The translations under genes were made by a program, and so were the position numbers. From the NCBI GenBank assembly GCA_934255515.1, contig CAKQON010000010.1, positions 1 to 44,475 of the forward strand: a stretch of 44,475 nt of DNA, in the 5' to 3' direction. The stretch is from an uncultured Sutterella sp. GTDB lineage: Bacteria; Pseudomonadota; Gammaproteobacteria; Burkholderiales; Burkholderiaceae_F. The notes below the pieces were generated by a model. It saw only the letters and a program-made list of their open reading frames with translations, was not told where the DNA came from and did no database searches. This document shows, piece by piece, positions 34,900-43,656 of the stretch (positions are counted from its first letter, which is position 1; each line of letters opens with the position of its first letter).

Positions 34900-35382
34900 A
34901 TGACGCCCTCCCCCGCGCCCAATGAATTGAAGCCGCAGTCTTCCGTCCGCCGGCGGATGGGCCTTGTCTGCCGCAACACCCATCGCTATCAGCTCGTGCG
35001 CCTTTCGCTCTCCGCGGGCTGCGGTTTTCCGTCGCCCGCGGCCGACTGCAGGAACGAACGCGTCACACTCGACCAGATCCTCGTGCGCCGGCCGCTTTCG
35101 TCCTTTCTGATTGAAGTCGATGGCGACGCCATGGCGGATGCGGGCATTCTTGCGGGCGACATCCTCGTGATTGACCGCTCTGCCGAACAGAGAAGCGGGA
35201 GCATCGTGCTCGCCTCCTATCTGGGCGAATTCGTTGTCCGGCGGCTCAGATTCGACGCGAAAGGAAAGCCTGAGCTTCATGCCGAAAATTCGCAGTACCG
35301 CACTGCGGTGATCCGCCCGCGCGAGGGTGATCAGTTCGACATTGAGGGCGTGGCCGTGGGGCTCACGCGGGAGCTGACGTAA
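34900..35382 (+). CDS. Second UmuD-like protein with both catalytic residues replaced
   Basis: A 160-residue paralogue 61 bases downstream of the active UmuD gene, same strand, probably the same operon. The fold and the cleavage site are kept (C41-G42 in SAGCGFPSPAADC), but the catalytic Ser position is A77 (VDGDAMADAG, normally GDSM) and the catalytic Lys position is R114 (EFVVRRLR, normally VKKL/VKRL). Self-cleavage is therefore not expected. Since UmuD can be cut by another UmuD molecule, it may be cleaved in trans by the active protein, or stay uncut and form heterodimers that restrain Pol V. The frame is intact with normal local codon use, so it does not look like a decaying pseudogene. 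Confidence 0.88.
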   Translation: MTPSPAPNELKPQSSVRRRMGLVCRNTHRYQLVRLSLSAGCGFPSPAADCRNERVTLDQILVRRPLSSFLIEVDGDAMADAGILAGDILVIDRSAEQRSGSIVLASYLGEFVVRRLRFDAKGKPELHAENSQYRTAVIRPREGDQFDIEGVAVGLTRELT

Positions 35383-35438
35383 AGGGAACAGAGCTTCCAG
35401 GAGTCGCACTCTCTCCCGGAAGCCACCGACCCAGCGCG

Positions 35439-35480
35439 AAAAAAATCCCCTCGCGGAGAGATCTGTCAGGGGATTTTTTT
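35439..35480. terminator. Bidirectional terminator between umuD2 and the molbindin gene
   Basis: AAAAAAATCCCCT (35439-35451) pairs with AGGGGATTTTTTT (35468-35480). The A-run and T-run make it work in both directions between the convergent genes. Confidence 0.92.
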
Positions 35481-35505
35481 CGTCCTGGGTTAAAACCCGA
35501 AAACG

Positions 35506-35718
35506 TTAGTCGTCAACGCCGATCATGACGTTCGACGCCTTGATGATGGCGTAGGCCTTGCCGCCGACCTTGAGGCCGAGCGTCTTGGCGGAGGTCGTCG
35601 TGATGGAGGAGACGAGCTTCTCGCCGGCAGCCGTTTCAATCACGACTTCGGTCGAAACCGGGCCTTCCTTAATGGAAAGAATCTTGCCTTCGAGGGTATT
35701 GCGCGCAGAAATCTTCAT
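35506..35718 (-). CDS. Molbindin (Mop-domain molybdate-binding protein)
   Basis: A 70-residue single Mop/TOBE domain: MKISARNTLEGKILSIKEG, STEVVIETAAGEKLVSSIT, then LGLKVGGKAYAIIKASNVMIGVD. Proteins of this type bind molybdate or tungstate as hexamers in the cytoplasm and buffer oxyanion for molybdenum-cofactor enzymes. A TTG six codons upstream is also in frame, but ATG 35718 begins at the family's usual first residue and has GAGAGAG upstream. No mod transport genes are nearby. A terminator-like hairpin lies directly upstream. Confidence 0.9.
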   Translation of the reverse strand: MKISARNTLEGKILSIKEGPVSTEVVIETAAGEKLVSSITTTSAKTLGLKVGGKAYAIIKASNVMIGVDD

Positions 35719-35730
35719 TTTTGAACTCTC

Positions 35731-35762
35731 TCTCAAATAAAACCCGGGGCTCAGGGCTCCGG
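35731..35762 (-). terminator. Terminator-like hairpin just upstream of the molbindin gene
   Basis: On the minus strand ACCCGG (35762-35757) pairs with CCGGGT (35745-35740), with an inner GC pair, then TTTATTTG. It could end transcription of the GNAT gene 111 bases upstream. However, only about 20 bases separate its T-run from the molbindin start, so any promoter upstream of it would put the hairpin in the molbindin leader, as in an attenuator. Confidence 0.6.
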
Positions 35763-35872
35763 GTGTCGAATGGCGGCAAGTCTAGCAGAAAAGGGTGAAA
35801 AAACACTGAAGACTCTTCAAAAAATCCTCATCAAATGTGCTTTTCTGTTGAAGAAAGCTTCCGGCTGCCCGC

Positions 35873-36451
35873 TTATTCCCTGGCCCAGCGCTCGAGCACG
35901 GCTTTGACCTGCTCGCGGGGAAGATCGCCAAAGGCTTTCGGCGGCACGGGTTCGCCTTCGTAGCTCCCGATCGCCTTTCTGAACCAGCTCACCGAGTGCC
36001 AGGCTCCGTTTTTCCAGCCCGCGAGCGGATAGGTGCCGACGAGCTCAAACCCCAGGCTCATATGGAGCTTTTCCGACGGCGGGTTGGGCGACGTGACGCA
36101 CCCGTACGCGGCCTTCATGCCCTGAAGCGCGAGGAGTTCGAGAAGGAGACTGTAAGACTTCCGTCCCCAGCCTTTTCCCGCAAGCTTGCGCGATAGGTAA
36201 ATCGAGAGCTCCGCATTCCACTGGTAGGCCGCCCTCTCCATGTGACGATGCGCATAGGCGTAGCCCACGATCGTTCCCGCATCGTCCTCAAGCACGATAT
36301 AGGGAAAGAATTCGCTGATCGAACGGATGCGTCCCTCAAATTCCTCAACGGACGGAAGCGCGTACTCGAACGTAATCGTCGTATCGATGTATTCGCGGTA
36401 AATCTCAAGAAGCTTCGGAGCGTCGGCAGGACAGGCAGTGCGAAAGCGCAT
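35873..36451 (-). CDS. GNAT-family N-acetyltransferase, phosphinothricin acetyltransferase-like
   Basis: A 192-residue GNAT protein. It starts with FRTACPADAPKLLEIYREYI and TTITFEYALPSVEEFEGRI, the pattern of the PAT/Bar and MddA (methionine sulfone/sulfoximine) acetyltransferase group. The acetyl-CoA loop is seen as RKLAGKGWGRKSYSLLLELL (Q/RxxGxG/A form) and the C-terminal CVTSPNPPSEKLHMSLGFELVGTY. It probably acetylates an amine such as a glutamine analogue or amino acid; the exact substrate is unknown. GAGG lies eight bases upstream of the ATG. Divergent from the tetR gene. Confidence 0.85.
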   Translation of the reverse strand: MRFRTACPADAPKLLEIYREYIDTTITFEYALPSVEEFEGRIRSISEFFPYIVLEDDAGTIVGYAYAHRHMERAAYQWNAELSIYLSRKLAGKGWGRKSYSLLLELLALQGMKAAYGCVTSPNPPSEKLHMSLGFELVGTYPLAGWKNGAWHSVSWFRKAIGSYEGEPVPPKAFGDLPREQVKAVLERWARE

Positions 36452-36613
36452 GAATGACCTCGTTCAGAGAAAGGGCCTCGGAAAAACGAAAGCTCATGAT
36501 AGGCCGCCGGTTCTTCCCGGCAGGGCTTTCCCGCTCCGCGTAAAGAAGAGCTTTGACGCCTGTCAGAGAGTCTTGGCGCTTTGCCGGTATCCGGGTTTCT
36601 ACCCTGGTTAGAA

Positions 36614-36642
36614 TTCACTTACCGACCGGTTAGTCAATAGAA
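36614..36642 (+). promoter_or_regulatory. Candidate TetR operator inside the efflux operon promoter
   Basis: ACCGACCGGTTAGT (36621-36634) matches its own reverse complement at 12 of 14 positions, centred on ACCGGT. It lies between a TTCACT -35-like (36614-36619) and an ATAGAA -10-like hexamer (36637-36642), 17 bases apart. This is the classic placement of a TetR-family autorepressor site. Confidence 0.5.
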
Positions 36643-36682
36643 CCGGCAGAAAGTCTTCGAATAAAGAATAGAAAGAAGCGTC

Positions 36683-37360
36683 ATGGAAGCAGACGAATTG
36701 AAAGAATCCCGTCCGGGCGACTCCCGGGAAGCCATCCTCAACGCCGCGGAAGCCCGCTTTGCCGCAGCGGGCATTGACAGCGTCTCCATGCGCGAGATTG
36801 CCGAAGACGTCGGCATCACCAAGGCGGCGCTCTACTACCACTTTCCGGGCAAAGACGCCCTCTGGCTCGCCGTCTGCGAAAGACTTGCCCGGACCCACAT
36901 CACGGGGCTCACGGAAGCAGTGGCAGGCATCCCGGATCCGCGGGAGAAACTGAAGGCCTTTGTGAGCTTTCTCGTCGACCGTTTCTTTGAAAACCCGAAC
37001 CTGTCGCTTCTCATTCAGCGCTCCATCCTTGACCCGGATGAGGAGCGCTCCCGCAAGTGCTCGGACATTGCCTATCGCGAAACCTTCCGGATCCTTTACG
37101 ACCTCGCAGGGAAGCTCGGCATCACGGAGAACCGGCAGCACTGGGCGCTTCTCGTTGCCGGCATGTGCCTGATGCCTTTTGAAGCCAGAAAAACCCTCGC
37201 GTGGCTTCCCGGAGCTGAAAAGGGATACTTCACGCCGGAGCGGATCAAGCGGAGCATTCTCAGAATCCTTTTCCCGGAAGGCATTTCATGCACGCTGCCC
37301 CACGAGACGCAAACGAATCACCCGTTAAACAAAACATCCGAACCGGGAGAATCCAGATGA
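36683..37360 (+). CDS. TetR-family regulator of the RND efflux operon
   Basis: A 225-residue AcrR/TetR-type repressor. The N-terminal HTH reads ILNAAEARFAAAGIDSVSMR, continuing EIAEDVGITKAALYYHFPGKDAL (about 18-60), followed by an all-helical ligand-binding domain. The stop codon overlaps the start of the adaptor gene (ATGA at 37357-37360), so the three genes are translationally coupled. It most likely represses its own operon through the palindrome upstream and is released by a pump substrate. Confidence 0.9.
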   Translation: MEADELKESRPGDSREAILNAAEARFAAAGIDSVSMREIAEDVGITKAALYYHFPGKDALWLAVCERLARTHITGLTEAVAGIPDPREKLKAFVSFLVDRFFENPNLSLLIQRSILDPDEERSRKCSDIAYRETFRILYDLAGKLGITENRQHWALLVAGMCLMPFEARKTLAWLPGAEKGYFTPERIKRSILRILFPEGISCTLPHETQTNHPLNKTSEPGESR

Positions 37361-38556
37361 GCCGCAAGCATTTCTCCGCTTCATTCTCTCTGAGCCCGTT
37401 TCCTGCTATCAGCCTCTCACTCGTCGTCTCTATCGCCTTCTCTCTCGCCCTCTCCGGCTGCGGGAAGGATGAGGCGCCTCTTCAAAAACCACAAATGGAG
37501 CTCCCGGTCGAAGCCGTTGAAATCGTTGCGCCCTCGAGCATCCCTCAGTCCATTACCGCACTAGGCGAAGTCGTTCCTGACCACCGCGTGGAGGCTGCGA
37601 GCCGCCTCTCGGCCTACATCGAAACTATTCCGAAGAAGGAAGGCGACCTCGTGAAGGCGGGCGGCGTGGTGGCCAGGCTCGATTCCCGGGATGTGGAAGC
37701 AGGCGTGCGGACAGCCGCCGCGAAGGTCGCGGCTGCTGCGGCAGCCGCCAAGGACGCTGCGCTCGACCATGAGAAATTCTCCGCGCTCTACAAAGAAGGC
37801 CTTGTTTCAGAAAACGACTGGCGGAAGGTCTTGCTCAAGAATGAAGCCGCCCAAAGCGACAAACGTCAGGCAGAGGCCATGCTCGCTGCCGCAAAGGCGC
37901 AGCTCGCCTACACGACCGTGCGCTCGCCCATCGACGGCCGGGTCGCCCGGGTGCTGAAGCGCGAGGGCGATCTTGCGCTTCCCGGTCTTCCCATTGTCGT
38001 CGTCGACTCGGAAGCAAACCCAAAGGTGGAATTTTCAATCCCGCAGAACCAGCGTCAGGACCTTCAAGCCGGCACGAAAGCCCTCGTAAGGCTCGAGGGC
38101 GACGACTCGCCCTTCACGGGAACCATCGAACGCACGACCGAGTCCGCCGACAGGATTTCGCGAACGACGCTTGCGCGCATATCTTTCTCCGGAGACGAGA
38201 AGACAAAGGCCGAAGCGCGCCTCAAGCCCGGGATGTACGTCCGGGTGGAAGTGAAGCTCCATGGCGCATCGGCGAACGCCTCGCCCTGGATCCCGGAATC
38301 CGTCCTCGCAACCCGCGGGGGACTTGAAGGCGCATTCGTCCTTGAGGACGGAAAGGCAAAGTTCCGGTGGCTCCGCCTGGGTAAGCGTCAGAATGGTCAG
38401 GCTGAAGTCCTGGCCGGCCTCAATGCCGGCAGCAAAATCGACTCCCTCATCAACCATCCTTCCGGAACGCTTCGCGACGGGAGCCCCGTGAAGGTTTCAG
38501 AGACTCGGGCCACCTTGAAGGACGCCGCATCGAAGCCTGAAGGAGCGAAGGAATGA
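37357..38556 (+). CDS. RND efflux periplasmic adaptor lipoprotein (AcrA/MexA type)
   Basis: About 399 residues from ATG 37357 (GGGAGA upstream). The signal peptide ends in a lipobox LALSGC with C35, so the mature protein is lipid-anchored in the periplasm. Then the membrane-fusion layout: barrel-sandwich/lipoyl half VEAASRLSAYIETIPKKEGD, helical hairpin about 110-190 (Ala/Lys-rich), second lipoyl half AYTTVRSPIDGRVARV, beta-barrel and membrane-proximal domains. An ORF start at 37288 is out of register with the lipobox signal and is rejected. It bridges the RND pump to an outer-membrane TolC-type channel that must be encoded elsewhere. Confidence 0.92.
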   Translation: MSRKHFSASFSLSPFPAISLSLVVSIAFSLALSGCGKDEAPLQKPQMELPVEAVEIVAPSSIPQSITALGEVVPDHRVEAASRLSAYIETIPKKEGDLVKAGGVVARLDSRDVEAGVRTAAAKVAAAAAAAKDAALDHEKFSALYKEGLVSENDWRKVLLKNEAAQSDKRQAEAMLAAAKAQLAYTTVRSPIDGRVARVLKREGDLALPGLPIVVVDSEANPKVEFSIPQNQRQDLQAGTKALVRLEGDDSPFTGTIERTTESADRISRTTLARISFSGDEKTKAEARLKPGMYVRVEVKLHGASANASPWIPESVLATRGGLEGAFVLEDGKAKFRWLRLGKRQNGQAEVLAGLNAGSKIDSLINHPSGTLRDGSPVKVSETRATLKDAASKPEGAKE

Positions 38557-41500
38557 AAACAGAATCCGACGCGCCCGAAATGCCTTCCAGGGCTCCCAGG
38601 GCAGAAGACAGCGTTTGCCCAGAAGACCTGAAGAGCGAACACATGATCACGGGCCGGATGGCCGCGCTCTTCATAGATTCAAAGCTCACCGTGATCGTCA
38701 TGATCGCGGCGCTCCTCTTCGGCATCTGGGCGATTCTGACAACGCCCCGCGAGGAGAACCCGCAGATCACGATGCCGGCCGCCGCCGTCATTGCCGTGAT
38801 GCCGGGTGCGGAGCCCGCGGAAGTGGAAGCCAAGGTCGTGAGGCCCCTCGAAGCCCTAATCAACCAGGTGAGCGGCGTCGACCACGTCTGGGCGACGGCC
38901 AGGGACTCGGGAGCCCTCGTCACCGTTCAGTTCAAGGTGGGCGAAAACAAGGAAGCTTCGCTCGTGAAGCTCGCCGACCGCGTGATGGGCGGAAGAGACG
39001 CTCTGCCTCCCGGCGTGATCGGCCCCTTCATCAGGAGCGCCGACGTCGACGATGTTCCGATCCTCGCCGTGACGCTGGTTTCCGACAAGTACGGGGACTA
39101 TGGGCTGAAGCGCATTGCCGAGAGCGTGCTTGACGACCTATCGGGCCTTGAGGACATTTCGACCACCGCAGTCTACGGCGGCCGGGAACGGGAGCTTCTG
39201 GTCACGGTTGAACCCGAAAAGCTCTCCGCCTTCGGTCTTTCCTTTGCGCAATTGAAGCTCGCGCTTGCCGCCTCGAGCGTCGCGGGGCCCCTCGGAAACA
39301 TCATGGAGGACGGGAAGGAAGCTTCCGTCCGGGTGTCCGACTTCATCGAAAGCGCCGAAGACCTTCGAAATCTCGTTGTCGGGATGTCGCCCGAAGGCCG
39401 CCCGATTCATTTGAAGGACGTCGCCCTGATTGCCGACGGTCCGGATGAAACGAGAACCCACTCCACGCGCTTCGGCTGCGGATTGTCCGGAACGGACTGC
39501 AGGGGAAATGCCGGAGAGGTTCAGTCCGGGATCGATGAAAAGGAGAGCGTGACGCTCGCCATCGCGAAGCGCAAGAACGCCAACGCCGTGACGGTGGCGG
39601 AGGCCGCCATTGCACGGATTGAGCGTATGAAAGGCTCCGTCATCCCGCAGGATGTCGGGGTCTACGTCACGCGAAACGACGGCGACAAGGCGAACGATGC
39701 CGTCAACACGTTGATCGAGCACCTCGGAATTGCGGTCTTTGCCGTCGTTTCGGTAACGCTCGTCTTCTTAGGGCTGCGAGCCGCCGGGATCGTCGCGATT
39801 ACGGTGCCGCTCATTCTCGCGATCACTCTGGGCGTCGTTGGACTCACGGGCTTCACCATCAACCGCCTTACGCTCTACGCCCTCATCATTGCGCTCGGGC
39901 TCCTTGTCGACGACTCGATCGTCGTCATTGAAAACATCGTGCGCCACTACGGGCTCTCTCCCATCCGGGACCGTGCTGACAAGATGGAGCGCTCGATCGT
40001 GGCTCCCGGCGAAATCGGGAGCGCCACGCTCCTCGCGACGATTGCCGTGATGCTCGTCTTTGCGTCCCTCATTCCGGCGCTCAGCGGGATGCCGAAGCAG
40101 TACTTCTACCCCGTGGGCTTTGCCGTGCCGGTGGCGCTGGCCGCCTCCTTCCTCATTGCCTACACGGTCGCCCCCTGGGCAGCGCTCCGGTGGATGCCGG
40201 CCCCGAAAGTGAAACCGGTGAAGAGCCGTGAGGCTGGCGCTGCGGGAAATGAAAACATTCCGGGCGGAAGGCTAGGATCCTGGTACAGCATTCCGGCTAA
40301 GACTCTGATCGGACATCCGAAGCGCGAAGCGCTCTACGTTCTCATTCTGGTTTTATTGATTGCGCTCTCCTTCGCGATGCCCTTCTGGCAGCTCGTGAGG
40401 CCCTCGGGCCCGGGTGGTCCCTCGCCCGAGTTCGGCGTTGAAATGGGGTTCCTCCCGAAGGACAACAAGAACACCTTCAACGTGACGGTGGAGATGCCCT
40501 CGGGAACCCCGGTTGAAGTGACGGACCGCGCCGTCCGCGACGTGGCGGAGATCGTCTCCCGGATCCCGGAAGTCAGAAACTGGCAGAGCTCCTCGGGGCT
40601 TGCCGACGTCCCGGACTTCAACTCCATGATGCGGATGAGCCCGGAGAAAGGAAGCACCATCGGTGCGGTGCGCGTAAATCTCACCGACAAGAAGTCGCGC
40701 GAGAGAAGCTCAATCGTGATTGCGGCGGAATTGCGCGAGTCACTCAAATCTGTTTCCGCCAAATGGCCAGGGAGCACCATTCAGGTTCTCGAAGACCCGC
40801 CGGGGCCGCCTCTCAAGGGGACGCTCTACGCCGAACTCTACGCAAAGGACCCAGAGCTTCTCCGGTGGCTCGCCGACAAGGTTGAAGCCGAATTCCGCTC
40901 GACCTATGACATGGCGGAAGTGACGAATACCGCGAAGGTGGACCGCCCTCAGATTGCGCTCTCGATCGACCGCGAAAAGGCGATCCGCGCCGGGGTCCTT
41001 CCGGCACTCGCTGCCCATGAACTGAAGGCCCTGACGGACGGCTCCGTCATCGGCTACGCTCATGCACCGGGCGAACGTCTGGCCCAGCCCATCCGGGTGG
41101 AAATTGCGAAGGGAGAAGCCTTTGATCCCGCATTTCTATCCGGCGTCACGGTTCCGGGGTTTGCTGGCGTGCGCGTGCCACTCTCGGAAATTGTGACCTC
41201 AACCCCGGGAATAGAGCCGAGGGAGATCGACAAGAAGGACGGCATCATGACGGCTGCCGTCGGAGGCGAGCTCGCCTCCACGACGCCAACCTACGCGGTG
41301 CTTGATCTTGACCGGCGGTTGAGCGGCCTGGCGCTTCCCGGCGGCGGCACGCTTGCAACCGGGAACCTCACGTGGTCTGACGAACGCCCCGACCTCACGA
41401 GTTCCAGAGCCGTACTACTCTGGCAGGGCGAAATGCGGATGATGCTCGACAGTTACCGGGATCTTGCGAAGTCTCTCCTCCTATCCGTGGGCGCGATCTT

Positions 41501-41960
41501 CCTGATCCTCGTCGCCTACTACCGCTCCTTCGGGCTTGCGATGATTGCGCTCTCTGCCGTGCCTCTCTGCTTCATCGGGATCTTCCCCGGGCACTGGCTC
41601 ATGAACGTGCAGTTTTCAGCCTCGTCCCTTGTCGGCGTAACAGCGATCTCGGGCGTCGTGGTGAGGAGTTCGCTTCTCATCATCGACTTCGTGATCGATT
41701 ACCTCAAGGCGGGGCTCCCCCTGAAAGACGCGCTCATCGACGCGGGCGCGGTGAGGCTGAGACCGATTCTTTTGACGACCCTTGCGATTCTTCTCGGGAG
41801 CGTCATCCTCATTCCGGATCCGGTCTTCGGTGGCCTTGCCATCACCTTCATCTTCGGCACCGTCGCCTCAACCATAGGCACGATCTTCCTTGTTCCAGTG
41901 CTTCTTAACTATTACTTTGCGAAGCATCCGTACGCGGATCCGGAAGGAGGCGTAAGGTAA
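38553..41960 (+). CDS. RND efflux transporter permease (AcrB-like)
   Basis: A 1135-residue inner-membrane proton-driven pump; start overlaps the adaptor stop by four bases (ATGA). Twelve membrane segments and two large periplasmic loops are visible. The proton-relay pair is D453/D454 in LLVDDSIVVIENIVRHYG (AcrB D407/D408). The N-terminus has about 30 extra cytoplasmic residues before the first helix. A two-Cys insert (C309 and C316 in FGCGLSGTDC) sits in the first periplasmic domain. Sequence style (TPREENPQITMPAAAV, SGVDHVWATARDSGALV) fits the multidrug/HAE-like group rather than metal pumps. No outer-membrane factor gene follows. Confidence 0.93.
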   Translation: MKTESDAPEMPSRAPRAEDSVCPEDLKSEHMITGRMAALFIDSKLTVIVMIAALLFGIWAILTTPREENPQITMPAAAVIAVMPGAEPAEVEAKVVRPLEALINQVSGVDHVWATARDSGALVTVQFKVGENKEASLVKLADRVMGGRDALPPGVIGPFIRSADVDDVPILAVTLVSDKYGDYGLKRIAESVLDDLSGLEDISTTAVYGGRERELLVTVEPEKLSAFGLSFAQLKLALAASSVAGPLGNIMEDGKEASVRVSDFIESAEDLRNLVVGMSPEGRPIHLKDVALIADGPDETRTHSTRFGCGLSGTDCRGNAGEVQSGIDEKESVTLAIAKRKNANAVTVAEAAIARIERMKGSVIPQDVGVYVTRNDGDKANDAVNTLIEHLGIAVFAVVSVTLVFLGLRAAGIVAITVPLILAITLGVVGLTGFTINRLTLYALIIALGLLVDDSIVVIENIVRHYGLSPIRDRADKMERSIVAPGEIGSATLLATIAVMLVFASLIPALSGMPKQYFYPVGFAVPVALAASFLIAYTVAPWAALRWMPAPKVKPVKSREAGAAGNENIPGGRLGSWYSIPAKTLIGHPKREALYVLILVLLIALSFAMPFWQLVRPSGPGGPSPEFGVEMGFLPKDNKNTFNVTVEMPSGTPVEVTDRAVRDVAEIVSRIPEVRNWQSSSGLADVPDFNSMMRMSPEKGSTIGAVRVNLTDKKSRERSSIVIAAELRESLKSVSAKWPGSTIQVLEDPPGPPLKGTLYAELYAKDPELLRWLADKVEAEFRSTYDMAEVTNTAKVDRPQIALSIDREKAIRAGVLPALAAHELKALTDGSVIGYAHAPGERLAQPIRVEIAKGEAFDPAFLSGVTVPGFAGVRVPLSEIVTSTPGIEPREIDKKDGIMTAAVGGELASTTPTYAVLDLDRRLSGLALPGGGTLATGNLTWSDERPDLTSSRAVLLWQGEMRMMLDSYRDLAKSLLLSVGAIFLILVAYYRSFGLAMIALSAVPLCFIGIFPGHWLMNVQFSASSLVGVTAISGVVVRSSLLIIDFVIDYLKAGLPLKDALIDAGAVRLRPILLTTLAILLGSVILIPDPVFGGLAITFIFGTVASTIGTIFLVPVLLNYYFAKHPYADPEGGVR

Positions 41961-41984
41961 GGAGAAAAACCTCTCTCCTGTTTT
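41960..41984 (+). terminator. Weak terminator after the RND operon
   Basis: AGGAGA (41960-41965) pairs with TCTCCT (41974-41979), followed by GTTTT. The stem is short, so confidence is modest. Confidence 0.4.
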
Positions 41985-42009
41985 GAGGAAAACACCCGGC
42001 GCGCGTTCC

Positions 42010-42039
42010 GGGGATGAGGCGGCATCGCCGCTTATCCCC
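42010..42039 (+). promoter_or_regulatory. Stable hairpin upstream of leuC
   Basis: GGGGAT (42010-42015) pairs with ATCCCC (42034-42039), with further pairing of AG/CT and CGGC/GCCG inside. No T-run follows and no Leu-rich leader peptide was found nearby, so classical leu attenuation is not supported. It may be a structured leader. Confidence 0.3.
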
Positions 42040-42174
42040 AACGCCCGATCGAAGCGGTTGACCGGGCACGCCGGGATGGGTCTGGACTTTGTCCGAAGCC
42101 GCGCTGACCCTGGCCGCCCCTCGGCCCTTGCCTCAGGAAACGGGACGAAAATCAGAAAAGGAGAACCCCGCAAC

Positions 42175-43632
42175 ATGACGGCTCTTTCAAAGGAATGCTC
42201 AACTCCTCGCGCTTCAGTGCGTCCCCGCACGCTCTACCAGAAGATCGTCGACGCCCATACGGTGAAGAAAATCGATGCGGGTACCGTGCTTCTCTACTGC
42301 GACGCGCACTTCGCCAATGAATACACGTCGCCCCAGGCCTTTGCGGGCGTGAGGGACCGCGGGATTCCGGTAGCCGTCCCCGATGCGCATCTCTGCGTCG
42401 TCGACCACGTCATCCCGAGCGAGGACGTTTCCCCTCGGGTCATTCACAACCACGCAAGCCTCGTTCAGGCGGAAACACTCGAAGCCAACTGCCGTCATTT
42501 CGGAATCGACGCCTTCTATGGGCCCAACGACCCGGATCAGGGCGTCGAGCACGTCCTCATGGACGAACAGGGGCTCGTGCGCCCCGGCATGGTGGTGATC
42601 TGCGGCGACAGCCATACCACGACGCACGGCGCGCTTGGGGCGCTCGGCTTCGGGATCGGCACGTCCGAGATCGAGCACATCCTCGCAACGCAGACCCTCG
42701 TCTACCGACTTGCGGGCAGCTTGAAGATTGAGATTAGAGGGGAATTGCCGTCGACAGCGACGCCAAAGGACCTTGCGCTCACGGTGCTCCGCACGATTTC
42801 CGCCCGCGGCGCTCTAGGCAAGGTCGTCGAATACACGGGCGAAGCCGTCGCTGCCCTCCCGATGGAGGGGCGCTTCACGCTCTGCAATCTCACCGTTGAA
42901 GCGGGCGCCAGAGGCGCACTCATTGCGCCTGACGACAAGGCGCTCGACTGGGTGAAGACGCATGCTTCAGGGCTCACGGAAGAAGACTTTGAAGCCATGG
43001 CCGCCTACGCCAGGACGCTTCGAAGCGACCCGGATGCTGAGTGGGATGAAAGCGTCGTGATCGATGCGTCGAAAGTCCGCCCGATGACCACCTGGGGCAC
43101 GTCGCCGGATCAGGCAACCACCTTGGACGAACCGATTCCCAACCCTGAAGATTTCCAGGATCCGATCCAGCGGGAAGCCGGAAAGCGCGGGCTCGAATAT
43201 CAGGGGCTTGAACCCGGCCGAACGATGGCGGGGGTTCCGATTCAGCACGTCTTCATCGGATCGTGCACGAATGCAAGACTCTCGGACCTCCGGGCGGCTG
43301 CGACGATTCTGAAGGGCCGGAAAGTGCACGCAGGAGTTCGCGCTCAGGTGATGCCGGGATCCATGCGGGTGAGACGAGAGGCGGAAGCAGAGGGGCTCGA
43401 CAAGATCTTCAAGGACGCGGGATTCGAATGGCGAAAGAGCGGCTGCACCCTCTGCCTCGCGATGAACGGCGACATCCTGGACGACGGCGTCCGGTGCGCC
43501 TCCACCACGAACCGCAATTTCGAAGGACGCCAGGGACGAGGCGCGAGAACGCATCTCATGAGTCCGGAAACGGCAGCGGCATCCGCCGTCATGGGCGTCC
43601 TCACAGACCCCAACATGCTCGAAAGGCTTTAA
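42175..43632 (+). CDS. leuC: 3-isopropylmalate dehydratase large subunit
   Basis: 485 residues from ATG 42175 (AAAAGGAG upstream). The open frame extends upstream to 41983 but that part lacks family character. Aconitase-fold enzyme of leucine synthesis that isomerises 2- to 3-isopropylmalate with LeuD. The [4Fe-4S] ligands are C364 (GSCTNARLSDL), C424 and C427 (GCTLCLAMNGD). GDSHTTTHGALGALGFGIGT, the substrate motif, is intact. leuD follows after 24 bases. Confidence 0.95.
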   Translation: MTALSKECSTPRASVRPRTLYQKIVDAHTVKKIDAGTVLLYCDAHFANEYTSPQAFAGVRDRGIPVAVPDAHLCVVDHVIPSEDVSPRVIHNHASLVQAETLEANCRHFGIDAFYGPNDPDQGVEHVLMDEQGLVRPGMVVICGDSHTTTHGALGALGFGIGTSEIEHILATQTLVYRLAGSLKIEIRGELPSTATPKDLALTVLRTISARGALGKVVEYTGEAVAALPMEGRFTLCNLTVEAGARGALIAPDDKALDWVKTHASGLTEEDFEAMAAYARTLRSDPDAEWDESVVIDASKVRPMTTWGTSPDQATTLDEPIPNPEDFQDPIQREAGKRGLEYQGLEPGRTMAGVPIQHVFIGSCTNARLSDLRAAATILKGRKVHAGVRAQVMPGSMRVRREAEAEGLDKIFKDAGFEWRKSGCTLCLAMNGDILDDGVRCASTTNRNFEGRQGRGARTHLMSPETAAASAVMGVLTDPNMLERL

Positions 43633-43656
43633 GGATTGTCCGGAGGAAAGGAAAAA

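Noticed and set aside
42076..42174. Leucine leader peptide before leuC
   Set aside because: No short frame with a run of Leu codons and no terminator/antiterminator pair were found.
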